Assembly: GCA_016271365.2 (NCBI GenBank)
Contig: CM028132.1
Span: 1,185,117,001 to 1,185,181,000, forward strand
Direction: 5' to 3'
Source: Neoceratodus forsteri
Taxonomy: Eukaryota; Chordata; Ceratodontiformes; Ceratodontidae
Length of the DNA stretch: 64,000 nt
Made by a program: the position numbers and the translations under genes. Under the pieces are notes generated by a model. That model did no database searches, was not told the DNA's origin, and saw nothing but the letters and a program-made list of their open reading frames with translations. Shown here piece by piece: positions 1-11,125 of the stretch (its first letter is position 1; each line of letters opens with the position of its first letter).

Positions 1-358
1 TTGAGGCTAACAGGATTTCTCTAAGGCACTCATATTATTACTAAAACAACATAATGCCTCTCAAAGCCATGAAAATGTAGATAATTCTTGTAATAAGTCA
101 CATTTATAAGAAATTCATGACTGTAATGTCTACCGTTGTTAACAAATTGCTATTATGCCCTTGTAAAAACCACTGCTCCTCACTTAATAGGCAGGCATCA
201 TCTGCCATGCCTGTGGCGCCCCCCCCCCAAATTGCACTCCTCGAGACTGCTAAGAACGTGGGATAATGATGTGCCACTGTCCCTACCTATACAGTGCCTT
301 CTGAATGGAGTAAATACTCTCCATATCTCAAATGCCCAGCTATCTTTTCAAGACTAAG
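1..358. other. No gene recognised
   Basis: AT-rich non-coding sequence with a short C-tract near 219-228. I see no conserved domain, RNA gene or named repeat. Confidence 0.6.
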
Positions 359-608
359 TGCTAGTCAGTGCACATCCCTGACCTTGCGGTGGTAAAGGCA
401 CAAACCTACCTACAGCTCTGTATAGCAATGCAGTACTTGCATGATGTCTATTGAAAATTAAATGAATGAACTTTCAGTAGATATCAGGTAAATACTGCAT
501 TGCTAAATAGCACTGCATAGTGGAACCAGTACATCTGAGGCAGATGGCGGTGAGATATGAGTTTGTTCCATTTGCCATCGCGAGGTCAGGGATGAAAACT
601 GACTAGCA
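359..608. mobile_element. MITE-like element, ~250 bp, with ~45 bp imperfect TIRs
   Basis: The left end (TGCTAGTCAGT... then CATCCCTGACC, 359-405) is repeated as a reverse complement at the right end (564-608, ...GGTCAGGGATG then ACTGACTAGCA). Roughly 35 of 45 positions agree by eye. The interior is non-coding. This is the structure of a non-autonomous DNA transposon. I could not define a target-site duplication, so the superfamily is unassigned. Confidence 0.65.
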
Positions 609-854
609 GGACTGGGAAGGGTGAGCCACTAGACACCAGGGATACTGAAATACAATAACTCCACCAACAGGGATCAGGTGAGACAGGATGCCATTAGACT
701 ACCAGAGATATTAAAATATAAAAAAGATTATGGGGATTGGGTGTTATTGTTTTAGGAAACATGGCACCACAGGTGCCTGGGGGGAGAGAGGCAGTCATCT
801 ATGATATCTGTGGAGCAAAAGCTAGGGCCTCAAAGGTTAATGAGGCCACAACTG

Positions 855-1000
855 CAAGGTAGTATAGCCTAGAGGTTAGAGTACTAATCTGTGAACCTGG
901 AGACTTAGCTGACTTGGGTTTGAATTCCATAATCTCCACTTACAAACTGCGAGACCGCGAGAAAGTTACTTTACCTCCCTATGCTCTTGGGACACACCTG
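855..1000 (+). mobile_element. MIR-like tRNA-derived SINE
   Basis: A tRNA-like head (TAGTATAGCCTAGAGGTTAGAG, A-box region) is followed by a B-box-like GGGTTTGAATTCC. The downstream core contains AAGTTACTTTACCTCCCT, which matches the MIR/CORE-SINE pattern. There is no intact tRNA fold. Assignment is from remembered consensus features only. Confidence 0.65.
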
Positions 1001-1054
1001 GAAATGAGCTTCTGCTCAGTGTGCTTTTCCCAGCCAAAAATACTAACATAAAAT

Positions 1055-1732
1055 TGTCGTTGAGGCACAGGTTAGGAAGCATAGAGAAAATCCAGGAGTA
1101 GTTGCAAAATTCCACAAAACTGTTTATTTGTAGTTACAGGAACATAAAATAAAATACACCTGTTCAGAATAACTATATACAGAAGCAAAAATAAAATATT
1201 TATTGTAAAAAATCTCTCTTGCAGCTCAGCTTAGCTGTTTTTATAAGTCTTTTTCAACCCCCATCCTTTGCAAGCATCCTGTTCTTTGTAAATTTCAGGA
1301 GCTGCTAGAACACTGAGAACTTCCTGAGGTCCCCACAGCAGCTGCAAAAGGCTGCGACATTTGTACTCAAGTAACCTCCAGTTTTCTACAATTATCTCAA
1401 ATTATTAATATATACACATTTCAACAGTAATACCATATTTTCTAAACAAAAATGATCCCATTATCAGTTTCATTTCCATATATTGATTTGCACATATTCT
1501 TATATTACCAGATGTAGATATGCAAGGGAGGAAAACAGACAGCAAGAGAAACAGAGACAGAGTGAAAGGCAAAGGACTGCAAGACTGGTCGGGTTGATTA
1601 AGTCTGAGGTCTCACAGGAAAATTTGGTTGCGCAACCAGACAGAAGAGACAGAAAAGGAAAGAATACAGATCCCTGCATTTAAACACTTTCTCCAAAACA
1701 AATGGTACAGGGTCCTACTCTACCCTGTCTCA
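1055..1732 (-). mobile_element. Solo LTR, copy A of a new-looking LTR family
   Basis: Read on the minus strand, this 678 bp block starts TGAGACAGGG and ends CAACGACA. It aligns along its length with 36010-36744 (plus) and 56661-57404 (minus). Shared landmarks are a 14-nt palindrome TGGTTGCGCAACCA (1625-1638), a CTTATAAAA TATA-like box, an AATAAA signal, and a conserved end CTATGCTTCCTAACCTGTGCC. The TG...CA ends plus TATA and poly(A) signals support an LTR. No internal retroviral region adjoins it, hence solo. Superfamily unknown. Flanks of AAAAT and AAAAA could be a degenerate duplication but lie in A-rich sequence. Confidence 0.7.
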
Positions 1733-2179
1733 AAAAAAAAATAAAAAAAAAAATAATGGAATGCAAATAATTTCTTAGCGCCTGCATGGGAAGAAAGATC
1801 ATTTGCATAGGAACTTTTGAATAAAACAAGTTTGTGCAAAAGGACTAACAGGTTTGGGACTCCTGAACTAGGTTTACTGCTTGCAGGCCCTATCTTACAC
1901 ATATACTTCTCTTTGTCCAGCAGGGGGCTGTGCTTTGTGCCGAGACCACCAGTTAGGGCCTTCATTAGGGCTGCGCTCTGGGGGCTATATTCACACAAGT
2001 TTAGTGCATCAACACTATTCTGAACTTGTTTGAATATAACAGATTTAGGGTATTGCACTAATTTGGGCTCAGGTTAGAGCCTTTACAAGTAAAAAGACAC
2101 AGACTTTTGAGTATGGGGCCTAATATCTATTAGGTCACATGGAAATTCCATGTCAGAGTGCTGGATTGTATTTTACTTA

Positions 2180-2990
2180 GCTTAAAGCAACAGTGCATGA
2201 TAGCGGTGAAAATGTGACCTATACTTTTTTTTTGTATATTAGATTGTCACTTACCTCCTTATCTTGTTAGATACCCTTCTATCCTCATTTTTGAGCCTGC
2301 TTTAGCACTTTTTTCAAAATTGAAATAATAAAAAGAGTGCTCCTTTTAATATGGCTCAGACCAGGTTTTTATCAGTACATTCAGCTGTTTCTGTACACTT
2401 GCTGTCCCATTAAGGTCAGGGAGAAGTATCTGCTGCAAGCTTGTTCATTATAGTCACATAAAAAATTATCTTATACAATGGGTATTCAAAAACAAGGGGA
2501 GAATACTGATGAAAACCTGGGTAGCACAACATTTGGAAGAAAGACATTTAGCCTTTGACATTTGGACTAATACTGGTTTGGCCTAAAAGACGTTTGCTCT
2601 AATGCAGTGACTAACAACTACAGGGTAACATCATTTATCACTCAGCTGCCTTGTAGTATACTTAATGTCCCACTGCCAGTGGGTATTGAGGTTGTTTTTG
2701 CCAGTTGTTGCCTTAGGCAAAATGTTATTAGGCCGAATGGATGTGGCTAAATGTCTTTCTACTAATTGTTGTGGAAAATAAAAAACCTGGACGAGCCATA
2801 TAAAAAGGAGTGCTCCTTTTATTATTTCAACTGTAACAAAAAAAAGTGGTAAAGCAGACAAATTTTGGAAAAAAAAGGGTACAATACAAGTCTGGAGAGA
2901 AGGGGCAATCTAGAATAGAATAAAAAGACTTGAGCAAAAAAATTGTTACCACTATCTATCATGCACTGCTGCTTTAATAAAGAGATGTTA
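2180..2990. mobile_element. Foldback element with arms longer than 200 bp
   Basis: The left arm (from about 2185, TAAAGCAACAGTGCATGATAG, through 2373) reappears inverted in the right arm (2772-2985). The TTGAAATAATAAAA block and the GTGCTCCTTTT...ATATGGCTC block are nearly identical in both. Similarity continues inward (AGAAAGACATTTAGCC at 2539 and inverted near 2752). No open frame lies inside. This is consistent with a foldback DNA transposon or large MITE. Confidence 0.65.
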
Positions 2991-4879
2991 TGGTGGGGGC
3001 TTTATGGGCAGATTATCTCAGACCCCCCCAGCTGTCTGTTGGTGGGTCAACCTAACTTCTAGGCCTTATACCGCACTTTCACTGATCTTGTCACCTGAAG
3101 AACAAATGCCTTATACAGAGCTTGCCTGGTTGGCACATGTTCTATCAGAAACATGAAAGTCACTATGCGAGTTCCCCTGCATGGTACCTCAAGTGAGTTA
3201 ACCAGGGACCCACTTCAGATACCTGGGATCGAAGGGTTTAAACCTTGCACACTTCTGTATCTTCCAACACTGCTTTTCTTGGAAAAAATCCAGCTGGACA
3301 ACCTAAAATGACATCACCCAACTTTAAGGACATTATTGTTTGGATTGATGCTTTTGTGAGTTGGGAGAAGGAAAGGAATTTGGTGTTATACAATACTTTT
3401 GAACACACTGTATCCCAAACTGCTTCACATGGACAGGAGGCAGCAGCCATTAGGCAGAGAGAGAGAGAGACTAAGCAGCTGCCCCAATGGCCTAGTGGCA
3501 GCACATGCCACTACTGAGTAAGTGAAACAAATTCAGAAGCCAACTTGGTTTGTCTGCTTCAGGAGGCAGGCCCTGGCCAAGGCAGTGCTGCTGGAAGTTC
3601 GCCTCAGCTGAGGAGGTTTGGCTGCCAGTTCTGGCACCACAGCGACCATTGCAGAGGACCAGGCAGCTTGCTCCCCTGCTGGATGCACTGTGTGGCGTCA
3701 AGGCTGCTACATTGAGCATGCCTAGTAGGCGGGAGGACGCAAAGGAGAAAACTGAGCAGGAAAACATCCCATTCTCCATCTATGTGATGGTTGCTGGTAC
3801 ACTCTGGCCCTAAGAAATGCAGCCACACCACCAGCTACCAGATGCTGTGTATGACTGGGGGGGGGGGGTGGAGGATAGCTCCCCCCCCCCAGACCTCCTA
3901 CCATGAAGGGAAAGCTGTTGGGGGGTGTGTGATCAGAAGTGGCAGGGTTCAGAAAGTGTGGGTCTGGGTGGTTGCCAGTGTATTATGTATTCTGTTTATG
4001 GAGGGGTTGTGGGATAACAGATGGACCAGACACCGAACTTCAAGTTTAACACACAATCTCTGTGTGATGTTTATTCAAAATGCAGGAGATAACCTTCAGC
4101 AATGGCATATTCCTTCTTCAGTACATCTGTTTGTGGCAACACACTATGCAAGTCTTTCTTCTATACTTAGTCAGCACCTACTGACTCACTGATCTATGAT
4201 CTAACTTATCTGTCGAGATTCAGCCTCCCCTATGTGGGCCTTGTTTACTTGGGTGCTGGTGGCTCAAATAAATAAAAAAACAAGCTAGAGACAAAGGACC
4301 TCAGTGCAGAAGCACTGATACAAGGAGTTACCCAAAGGGCACTGACAATAAGCCAAGTTTCAAAGAAACACATCACACACCGTCCATAATGCAAAGCATC
4401 ATGGGATATCATAGAATCACCATGAAATTCAGAGCGTGTTCAGTTTACAGCAATTTACATGCATTTTAAATAACACAATTAACTTAATTTTTATTATATA
4501 AACCCCTAGTAATTTTTTACCTTTATCAAAAATACCTAGTGGCATGGTATTTTCAACATTTACAGGTTTCATACACATAAGGTATATACATTAAAGTATT
4601 TTATGACATAGTGCCATTGCATACTAACTCCAACATCGAGGAACACAGCCTGATGCTTTATATCAGCTCAGAGGTCACAACAATAATCTCTCTGTACGAG
4701 GACCTGAAAGAGAAAAGGAATATTAAAGAGGACACTGTAGTAGCATAGTCAAGAATGGGGGGGCATAGGTGGCCAACCTTATGGACTAGAAACTACAATG
4801 GATAGATTAGGCTAAGAAATAGAAGAACTGTTGCAACAGATTTAAGAAAAGGTTAGTCTTCAAGAGTTGCAGGAGTTCC
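2991..4879. other. No gene recognised; simple repeats only
   Basis: Only short unsupported open frames. A GA microsatellite sits near 3457-3471. A 12-G tract (3857-3868) and a 10-C tract (3881-3890) could pair. Nothing here resembles a known domain. Confidence 0.6.
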
Positions 4880-5042
4880 CTGTCACACTGCTATTGTTTT
4901 TACTTTTGTCCAATTTTAGTGGGTATTGTTTAATGTATTAATTCATTTTAATGTTTTTTGCATTTCGCTTTTTGTAATGGCACCCTGGGCCTCTGGGGAA
5001 GGGCACCACATACAAATAAAGACTACTACTACTATTACAGCC
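4880..5042 (+). mobile_element. 3' end of a LINE with (ACT)n tail
   Basis: The sequence runs TTGTAATGGCACCCTGGGCCTCTGGGGAAGGGCACCACATACAAATAAA into a short ACT repeat. This is the kind of 3'UTR and microsatellite tail seen on vertebrate L2/CR1-type LINEs. No coding part remains. The clade is uncertain. Confidence 0.5.
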
Positions 5043-5164
5043 AGAGGGGCAAACAGGAGCCTGGAAGGAAGCAAAGTGGGTATACAGAAAAAAAGGACTG
5101 AGACAGGTTACAATGAACTCAAGGGGGTCATGTGCAGTAAAAGGCAGAGAGAGAAAGGAGGTTA

Positions 5165-5285
5165 TACACAGGAAGGTTAAGTGACTGTTTAAGGTCACAG
5201 AGTGAGTAAGCAGTAGTGGTGGAATTGAAACATGTGTCCCTGGGTTTACAGCTCTATCCGCCAACCATTAGGCTGCACCGCCTAG
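5165..5285 (-). mobile_element. MIR-like SINE fragment
   Basis: Contains GGTTAAGTGACTGTTTAAGGTCACAGAGTGAG followed by a decayed tRNA-like head near CCGCCAACCATTAGGCTGCACCGCC. This is the reverse complement of the MIR/CORE-SINE layout. Diverged. Confidence 0.6.
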
Positions 5286-5369
5286 TTGAATTTCACTTCT
5301 AAGGAAGTAATTTCTTGTCAGGCATCATCTCAACTGAAACATACTGATCCACCACTCTTTTCAGGGTGG

Positions 5370-6985
5370 TGGGTCAATTCTCCTCCCAGAATGCCTCTCA
5401 CAACGACAGGGAGAAGTATCCTAGGAGTGAATCAGGTTGGTCAGTCATATCTCTTTAGCCAAACATTGTGGATATTAGTGCCGAGATGGCTTCCACTGTT
5501 GCTAGTCATGTTTTGTAGTGGCAAAGTCTCAGAGCTAGCTGAACCTCTATGTGCTTGGGACAGTTTACGTCCATCTGATGAGGAGAATGAAATTCGCCAA
5601 GTGCTCTTGGACCTACGCCCTGGTTCCTGTGTCTTAGACCCAGTGCCTGTTTCTCCAGTGAAGGTTGAAAGCAAGGTGCTAGTGCCCCATTGTCATGGAA
5701 ATCGTCAGTGCCTCTTAAGAGGAGTTCTCAAATCTGCATTGAAGGAGGCAGTGGTGCAGACCATCCGAAGAAGGTATCTTTAGATCCTGATGATTTCTCA
5801 AATTTTAGACACATCTCTAACATGCTTTTTAAGGCAAAGTATTCAGGAGGTGGTGGCTTTGCAGCTAAGAGAGCATCTGGTAGAATATAAAATCTACGAG
5901 TCTTTCCACTCTGGTTTTTGTCCTCAGCACAGCACAGAGGCAGCCGTTGTGAGGGTTCTCAATGATCCCCTTCTCACCAGAGACCACAGAGAGCGTTCCT
6001 TCAAGGTTCTGTTGGATTTATCATCTGTATTTGACACTGCTGAACACTGTGAATATTTGGAGTGCACTAGGTGTGTTGCTGGTATGGCTAGCACCATACT
6101 TTGCAGGATCTGATCCTTCCTTGATAATCATCATCAGTCAGTGGTTTGGGGGAATTGGGTATTCCCCCCTTGACACTGAATGCAGAGTCCTTCACGGTTC
6201 CATCTTTTTATTTTATTTTTTAATTTTTCAACTTTGTTTCACTCCCGTCACGGCTCCGAGGTCCTCTCTCAGGCATCCCATCCTTATCCTGCCTACCTGA
6301 GGATCCCTAAGCTGTGCCTCCTCTCTCCTTCGTCGCCGATGCCAGCACCCTCGGCTAACCCCGTCTGGGGTGGGTCGCCCCTCTCCTACTTGGGGCGCTC
6401 TTACTAGGCAGACTCCAGCATCGGATGAGGAGCGGGCCCAGGGAAACTGAAGGCCAGCCAGGGAAGTCTGGCGAGTGGCATGGGGGATAGGTGCTGTCGC
6501 CTGATCCCCGGAGCCGGTGTTTTCCTTTGTTCTAGTTATGCCCCCCGACGTGAGACGTGCAATGCCGCCCAGCCCGACGTAGGTGTTCCCACCCAAGTCA
6601 GAGAGGCAGCTGCCCGACTTCGCCCCGTACTGTATGAGCCCAAATGCATAGCAGTGCTGAGGGTATCCACCGGGGGCCGCTGCTGCACCAGGCTACCCCT
6701 TGATCTCTCCCCCGAGAGAGGAGAGCAGTCCCTCGGATGCTCAATCCTCTCTCCCCCCGCCGGCCCGGAGTCGTTCCCAAACCTGGGTCGCTGGCATGGC
6801 GCAAGGTGTGGCGTCCAGCGCCTCAACCCTCAGCGCCACCAGGCCGGCTCTTCATGGTTCCATCTCGCCCCTTTGTTTGCAGTGTTCCTGATTCCACTTG
6901 AATGAGGATACAAAAGTATAACATGGGTTTTCACTGGTACGCAGATGATACCTAGCTGTATCTTCCTTTAAACCCAATCAAGATG
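5370..6985 (+). pseudogene. L2-type LINE ORF2 fragment (reverse transcriptase), split by an insertion
   Basis: Remnant of an L2 LINE polyprotein, which would make endonuclease plus reverse transcriptase for target-primed reverse transcription. Frames across 5530-6060 read as the linker and RT fingers: SDEENEIRQVLLDL, then LKEAVVQTIRR, SGFCPQHSTEAAVVRVLND and VLLDLSSVFDTAEH, the last being the palm A-motif region with FDT. The palm C motif appears after the inserted element: around 6935-6965 the frame reads near WYADDT with a stop beside it. Frameshifts and stops are frequent, so it is dead. A 645 bp GC-rich retroposon interrupts it at 6206-6850. The true 5' and 3' limits are unclear. Confidence 0.8.
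6206..6850 (-). mobile_element. GC-rich ~645 bp retroposon, copy 1
   Basis: Flanked by a 16 bp direct repeat with one mismatch (CTTCACGGTTCCATCT at 6190-6205, CTTCATGGTTCCATCT at 6850-6865). The left side starts with a T-rich run, so in sense (minus) orientation it ends in an A-rich tail. The body is far more GC-rich than its surroundings and matches 18199-18843 and, less well, 17245-17756. A 122-residue open frame (6228-6596, minus) has no recognised domain. Sense sequence includes a splice-donor-like CAGGTAGGC. Inserted into the L2 LINE. Inference: an L1-mobilised non-autonomous element, perhaps derived from an L1 5'UTR. Confidence 0.75.
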
Positions 6986-7229
6986 GGGGTTGGGGTGGGG
7001 CCAAAGGTCAACAGGAGTGGTTTACAAAGAAAGGCCGGCTTATCAGATGCTGCCAGCTGCAGTGTGCTAAACACCTTTTGTAGGCTGTCAGTTATCCTAG
7101 CAACCACAGTCGGCTACACTTACATCAACTGTCATGCATTTTCAAAAATGTGCATCTTCTCAACAGTTTAATTTCAGTTAATCTACATGGGTAGTAGTCA
7201 CTATGCATCTGTCCAAAGGAACTCGGAAT
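6986..7229. other. No gene recognised
   Basis: Short non-coding stretch between the L2 fragment and a CR1 fragment. Confidence 0.55.
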
Positions 7230-8720
7230 CAGAGCTAACATACTAAAATTCCAGCAGAATAGGCCCAACGGTCTTCGTGGTTCGTTGCTTGGTCAGCCCC
7301 CACCCTGGGTGTTGACCTTGCTGTCCCCTTGCCTTCTGGCTTCTCCTTCCCAGTTCCGGATATTCTTGCTGCATTGGATTTTGCTTCCTGAACCCTTCCC
7401 TGTACCTGTCCCACCCTCTTGAACCCCTCCACTGTCTCTGCCTCCACCAGCCCCCTAGGTAGTGCATTCCATGGCTCCACCACCTTCTCAGTGAAGTAGC
7501 ACCTCCTCCTTTCTCCCTGAATCTTCCTCCAGCTTCCACCCATGCCCTCTAGTGGCCCCTTCCTCCTTCCTTCAAGCACCCTGACTGTTCCTCCCCTATT
7601 TACCCTCTTCATGTACCTGAAGACCTCTATCATGTCCCCCGGTCCTTCTCTCTTCCAATGTGTACATATTTAGCTCTTCGAGCCTCCTCATAGGTCCTGT
7701 CCCCAAGCCCCAAATCATTTTGGTTGCCCTCCTCTGACCCTCTCCAGGAGGTTAATGTCCTCTTAAGTGTGGCCTCCAAACTGCACGCAGTACTCCAGGT
7801 GCGGCCTCACCAAGCAGTTATACAGAGGAGTATCACTTCCTCCTTCTGAGGTGATCCCCAGTGATGCATCCCAGCATCCTGTTGGCCTTGGCTGCTGCCT
7901 CCTACAAGTCTCAGAGTTGTTCATCTTGACATCCACCACCACCCCCAGGTCCCTCTCAGCCATTGAGACTTGTAGTATTCCCCCAGGGTGTACACTTGGC
8001 CTGGGTTTCTGGCCCCCAGGTGGAGTACCTTGCATTTCCCTGCATTGAACCTCAGCTTCCACTTTCTAGACCATCTTTCCAGAGCCTCCAGGTCCCCCTG
8101 CAGGGCCACCCTCCCCTCCTCCCCATCCACCACCGCCCCCAGTTTCGAGTCATCTGCAAAGAGACTCATCTCACCCTGATTCCTGTCCTTATGTCAGATA
8201 CGTAGGCGTTGAACAGAAGGGGCCCAAGGACTGATCCCTGTGGGACCCCACTAATGACCCTCCTTGGGGATGAGACTATCCCACCAACTACGACCCTCTG
8301 GGTCTGGTCCTGGAGACAATTGCCTATCCATCTGATCATCTGGTTTCCCACCCCCATTTCTCCTAGCTTATCCAGCAGGCCCACGTGAGGAACAGAGTCA
8401 AATGCCTTGCTGAAGTCTAGAAAGAGGACATCCACCGGTCTACCCAGGTCCAAGGCACTTGTCACCCAGTCATAGAACTCCACCAGGTTTGTCTGACACG
8501 ATTTCCCTGGAATGAATCCATGCTGTCTATCGTCCAGGCACCCTGACTTATCCAGGTCCCCCCTAGCCTCTCCTTGACAATGCCCTCCATCACCTTGCCC
8601 ACCACTGATGTCAGGCTGACAGGCCTGTAGTTCCCTGCCAGCTCCCTTGATCCCCCCTTGTGGATAGGCACTACATGCACCACCTTCCAGTCTTGGGGCA
8701 CCCACCCTGTCCTCAGAGAG
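7230..8720 (-). pseudogene. CR1 LINE, RT to 3' end
   Basis: Remnant of CR1 ORF2. The longest frame (8166-8705) reads through the RT domain: PVDVLFLDFSKAFDSVPH (palm A motif with D), then [22 protein letters not shown] (motif B region). A second frame gives HVVPIHKGGSRELAGNYRPVSLTSV. The next segment (7921-8169) starts MSLFADDSKLG, the FADD catalytic motif, and continues into LRFNAGKCKVLHLG. Minus-strand 7235-7633 is the C-terminal tail and 3'UTR. At least two frameshifts separate these parts. The 5' end is truncated within the RT region and the endonuclease is absent. Confidence 0.87.
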
Positions 8721-9399
8721 ATGGTGAAAAGCTCTGCCAGGGTTTCGCTAGGACATCTGCAAGTTCCTTCAGCACTCTAGGATGTAATTTATCACCAGAA
8801 GAAGAACTTATAGCAATCTGTGCCATTTTATTACACAAATTCTCATTTCTCAGAGCTTTCCACTAGCTCCATCTCTAGGAACTTCAAACTGTTTCTTTTA
8901 TCAGTTGTTGTTTTCTTTTATCTCAATGTTTGCCTTACTAAGTGGTATTGCCTGATTCAAATACAGGAGGATGTCTAGTATTATACATTATGAGGAATCC
9001 CAAAAAGGCAGTGACAAATGGTGTACATAGGAGGCAAGGCCAATAGCAACCCAGGCCTACCGCAGGAGATAAAACTGCTGGCAGCAACCATCAACAATGC
9101 CCTCTCTGTGGTGTGAGCACTGGAACAGCTGGTGACCACACTCAACCACAAAGTGAGTGACTTTCAGAGCTGCCTGTAGATCTGTGAGACATAATCAGAA
9201 GCAGCTTTGACGGAAGCGAGAGAGGCTGCTGGCGCTGCACAGAGGGCCTCATCTGCTACTGTGGGTCTCATAAAAGAAAATACATTTTAAAGGGAGGTCT
9301 TAGAGAACTTCTCCGGGGCTAATAATGCATATTTGCTGGACCTGCAAGAAGGACATAAAGAGATAATATTCAGATCATTGTGAGCAGATGGCTGGGACA
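8721..9399. other. No gene recognised
   Basis: About 680 bp between two CR1 copies. No domain, RNA gene or repeat recognised. Confidence 0.55.
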
Positions 9400-11125
9400 C
9401 AATTTAAAACTGAAGCCTGCCCTGGTAGTCTTTCATGTGTTCAGAATAATGCCACGGAGGAGCACAGACTCAGTTTCTGCACCAAGGACTCTTCTGGTGC
9501 TTCTGTTCACACTGATGTGATCTACAGATGGGTTCTGAAAGAACTCTTAAAACTGAAGGTGGACAAAGCAATGGGGCCTGATGGGATTCATCCCAGAATT
9601 CTACAAGAACTAAGGGTAGAACTAGTGACACCACTGACTACCATTTTTAACAAATCATGGGAGGATCGGGTGGTACCCGAGGACTGGAGGAGGGCAGATG
9701 TGATTCCCCTTCACAAAAGTGGGAGCAAGGCAGAAGCAGGAAACTACAGACCTGTTAGTTTAACCTCAGTGATAGGGAAAATGATGGAATCACTTCTGAA
9801 GGAAAGAATTGTCAATATCTAGAGGCCAGAGGGCACAGGACCCTAGGCAGCATGGATTCACAGCGGAAAGTCATGCCAGACAAATCTGATAGATTTCTTT
9901 GACTGGGTGACCAAAGTAGTAGATCAGGGAGGGGCTGTGGACATGGCCTACCTAGACTTTAGCAAGGCATTTGACACAGTCCCACCCAAAAGATTAATAT
10001 ACAAGTTAGCCAGCCTGGGAGTGGGTCCCAAGATGACAGCCTGGGTAAGAATTGGCTGGAGAATAGGACACAGAGAGTAATAGTAAATGGAGTCCACTCA
10101 GAAGAAAGGAGGGTTACTAGTGGGGTACCGTAGGGTTCAGTATTAGGACTGGTCCTCTTCAATGTCTTATAAGCCTACATTGCGGAAGGACTGAAGGAAA
10201 AGTATGTCTCTTGCAGATGACACTAAGATCTGCAACAGAGTTGATGCACAGAGTGGGGTGGAAAGGATGAGAAGGGACTTGGCAAGGTTAGAGGAATGGT
10301 CAAATGTATGGCAGCTTAGATTCAATGCTAAGAAGTGCAAGTAATGCACCTGGGAAACAAAACCCAGGGAAGAGTACACAATGGGGGTGAGATACTAACA
10401 ACAACAAAATGGAGAGGGACCTGGGGGTAGTCATAGCAGATGATCTAAAGGTGGCAAGCAATGAGAGGGCAGCAAGGAGGGCTGGGGTTACTGGGATGCA
10501 TAGGGAGAGGCATCACCAGTAGAAAACAGGAAGTTATTATCCTTCTGTACAGACAGCTGGTGAGACCCCATCTGAGTACTGTGTGCAGTTCTGGAGACCC
10601 AATCTCCGCAAAGACATAGACAGGATGGAAGCTGTCCAGAGGAGGGCACTCAAATGGTGCAGGGTCTGCAACGAAGACATATGAAGAGAGACTTAGGAGC
10701 TTAATATGTATAGCCTCGAGGAAAGGCGGAGAGGGGACATGATAGAAACTTTCAAGTACCTCAAGGGAATCAACAAAGTCCAAGAGGGTAGCATCTTTCA
10801 AAAAAGAGGTGTGCAAGAACAAGAGGGCACAATTTGAAGATAGAGGGGCGCGCTCAGAGGTAATTTAAGGAAGTATTTTTCACAGAGAGGGTTGTGGATG
10901 CATGGAACGCCTTCCGGAGGAGGTTGTGGAGTCAAAATCAGTGGTGGAATTCAAGCATGCATGGGACAGTCATAAGGCAATTCTAGGGTGTGGGGGTAAG
11001 AAGAAGTAGGCTGCTGGTTAACTAGGATCTGCAGCTTATCCAGTAGGTAGGGAAATGGGCAGACTGGGTGGGCCAAGCGGTCCTTATCTGCCGTCAAATT
11101 CTATGTTTCTATGTTTACAGATGTC
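9400..11125 (+). pseudogene. CR1 LINE, RT to octamer tail
   Basis: Degenerate CR1 ORF2. The first frame (9388-9822) covers the linker and RT start: LKLKVDKAMGPDGIHPRILQ, then VVPEDWRRADVIPLHKSG and NYRPVSLTSVIGKMMES. After frameshifts the DNA encodes DFSKAFDTV, then the FADD region near 10210, LRFNAKKC near 10325, and the CR1 C-terminal helix region near 10600-10800. It ends with the 3'UTR GGGCCAAGCGGTCCTTATC and repeats of the octamer TTCTATGT at 11103-11117. From 9986 onward it is nearly identical to 43723-44872, so this subfamily was probably active late. 5' truncated. Confidence 0.88.

Noticed and set aside
3791..4192. 133-residue open frame on the plus strand
   Set aside because: No recognisable domain, low-complexity G/C-tract codons, and no splice or conservation support; probably chance.
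6480..6905. 141-residue plus-strand frame in the GC-rich block
   Set aside because: It is antisense to the retroposon and crosses its insertion boundary into L2, so it cannot be one ancestral gene.
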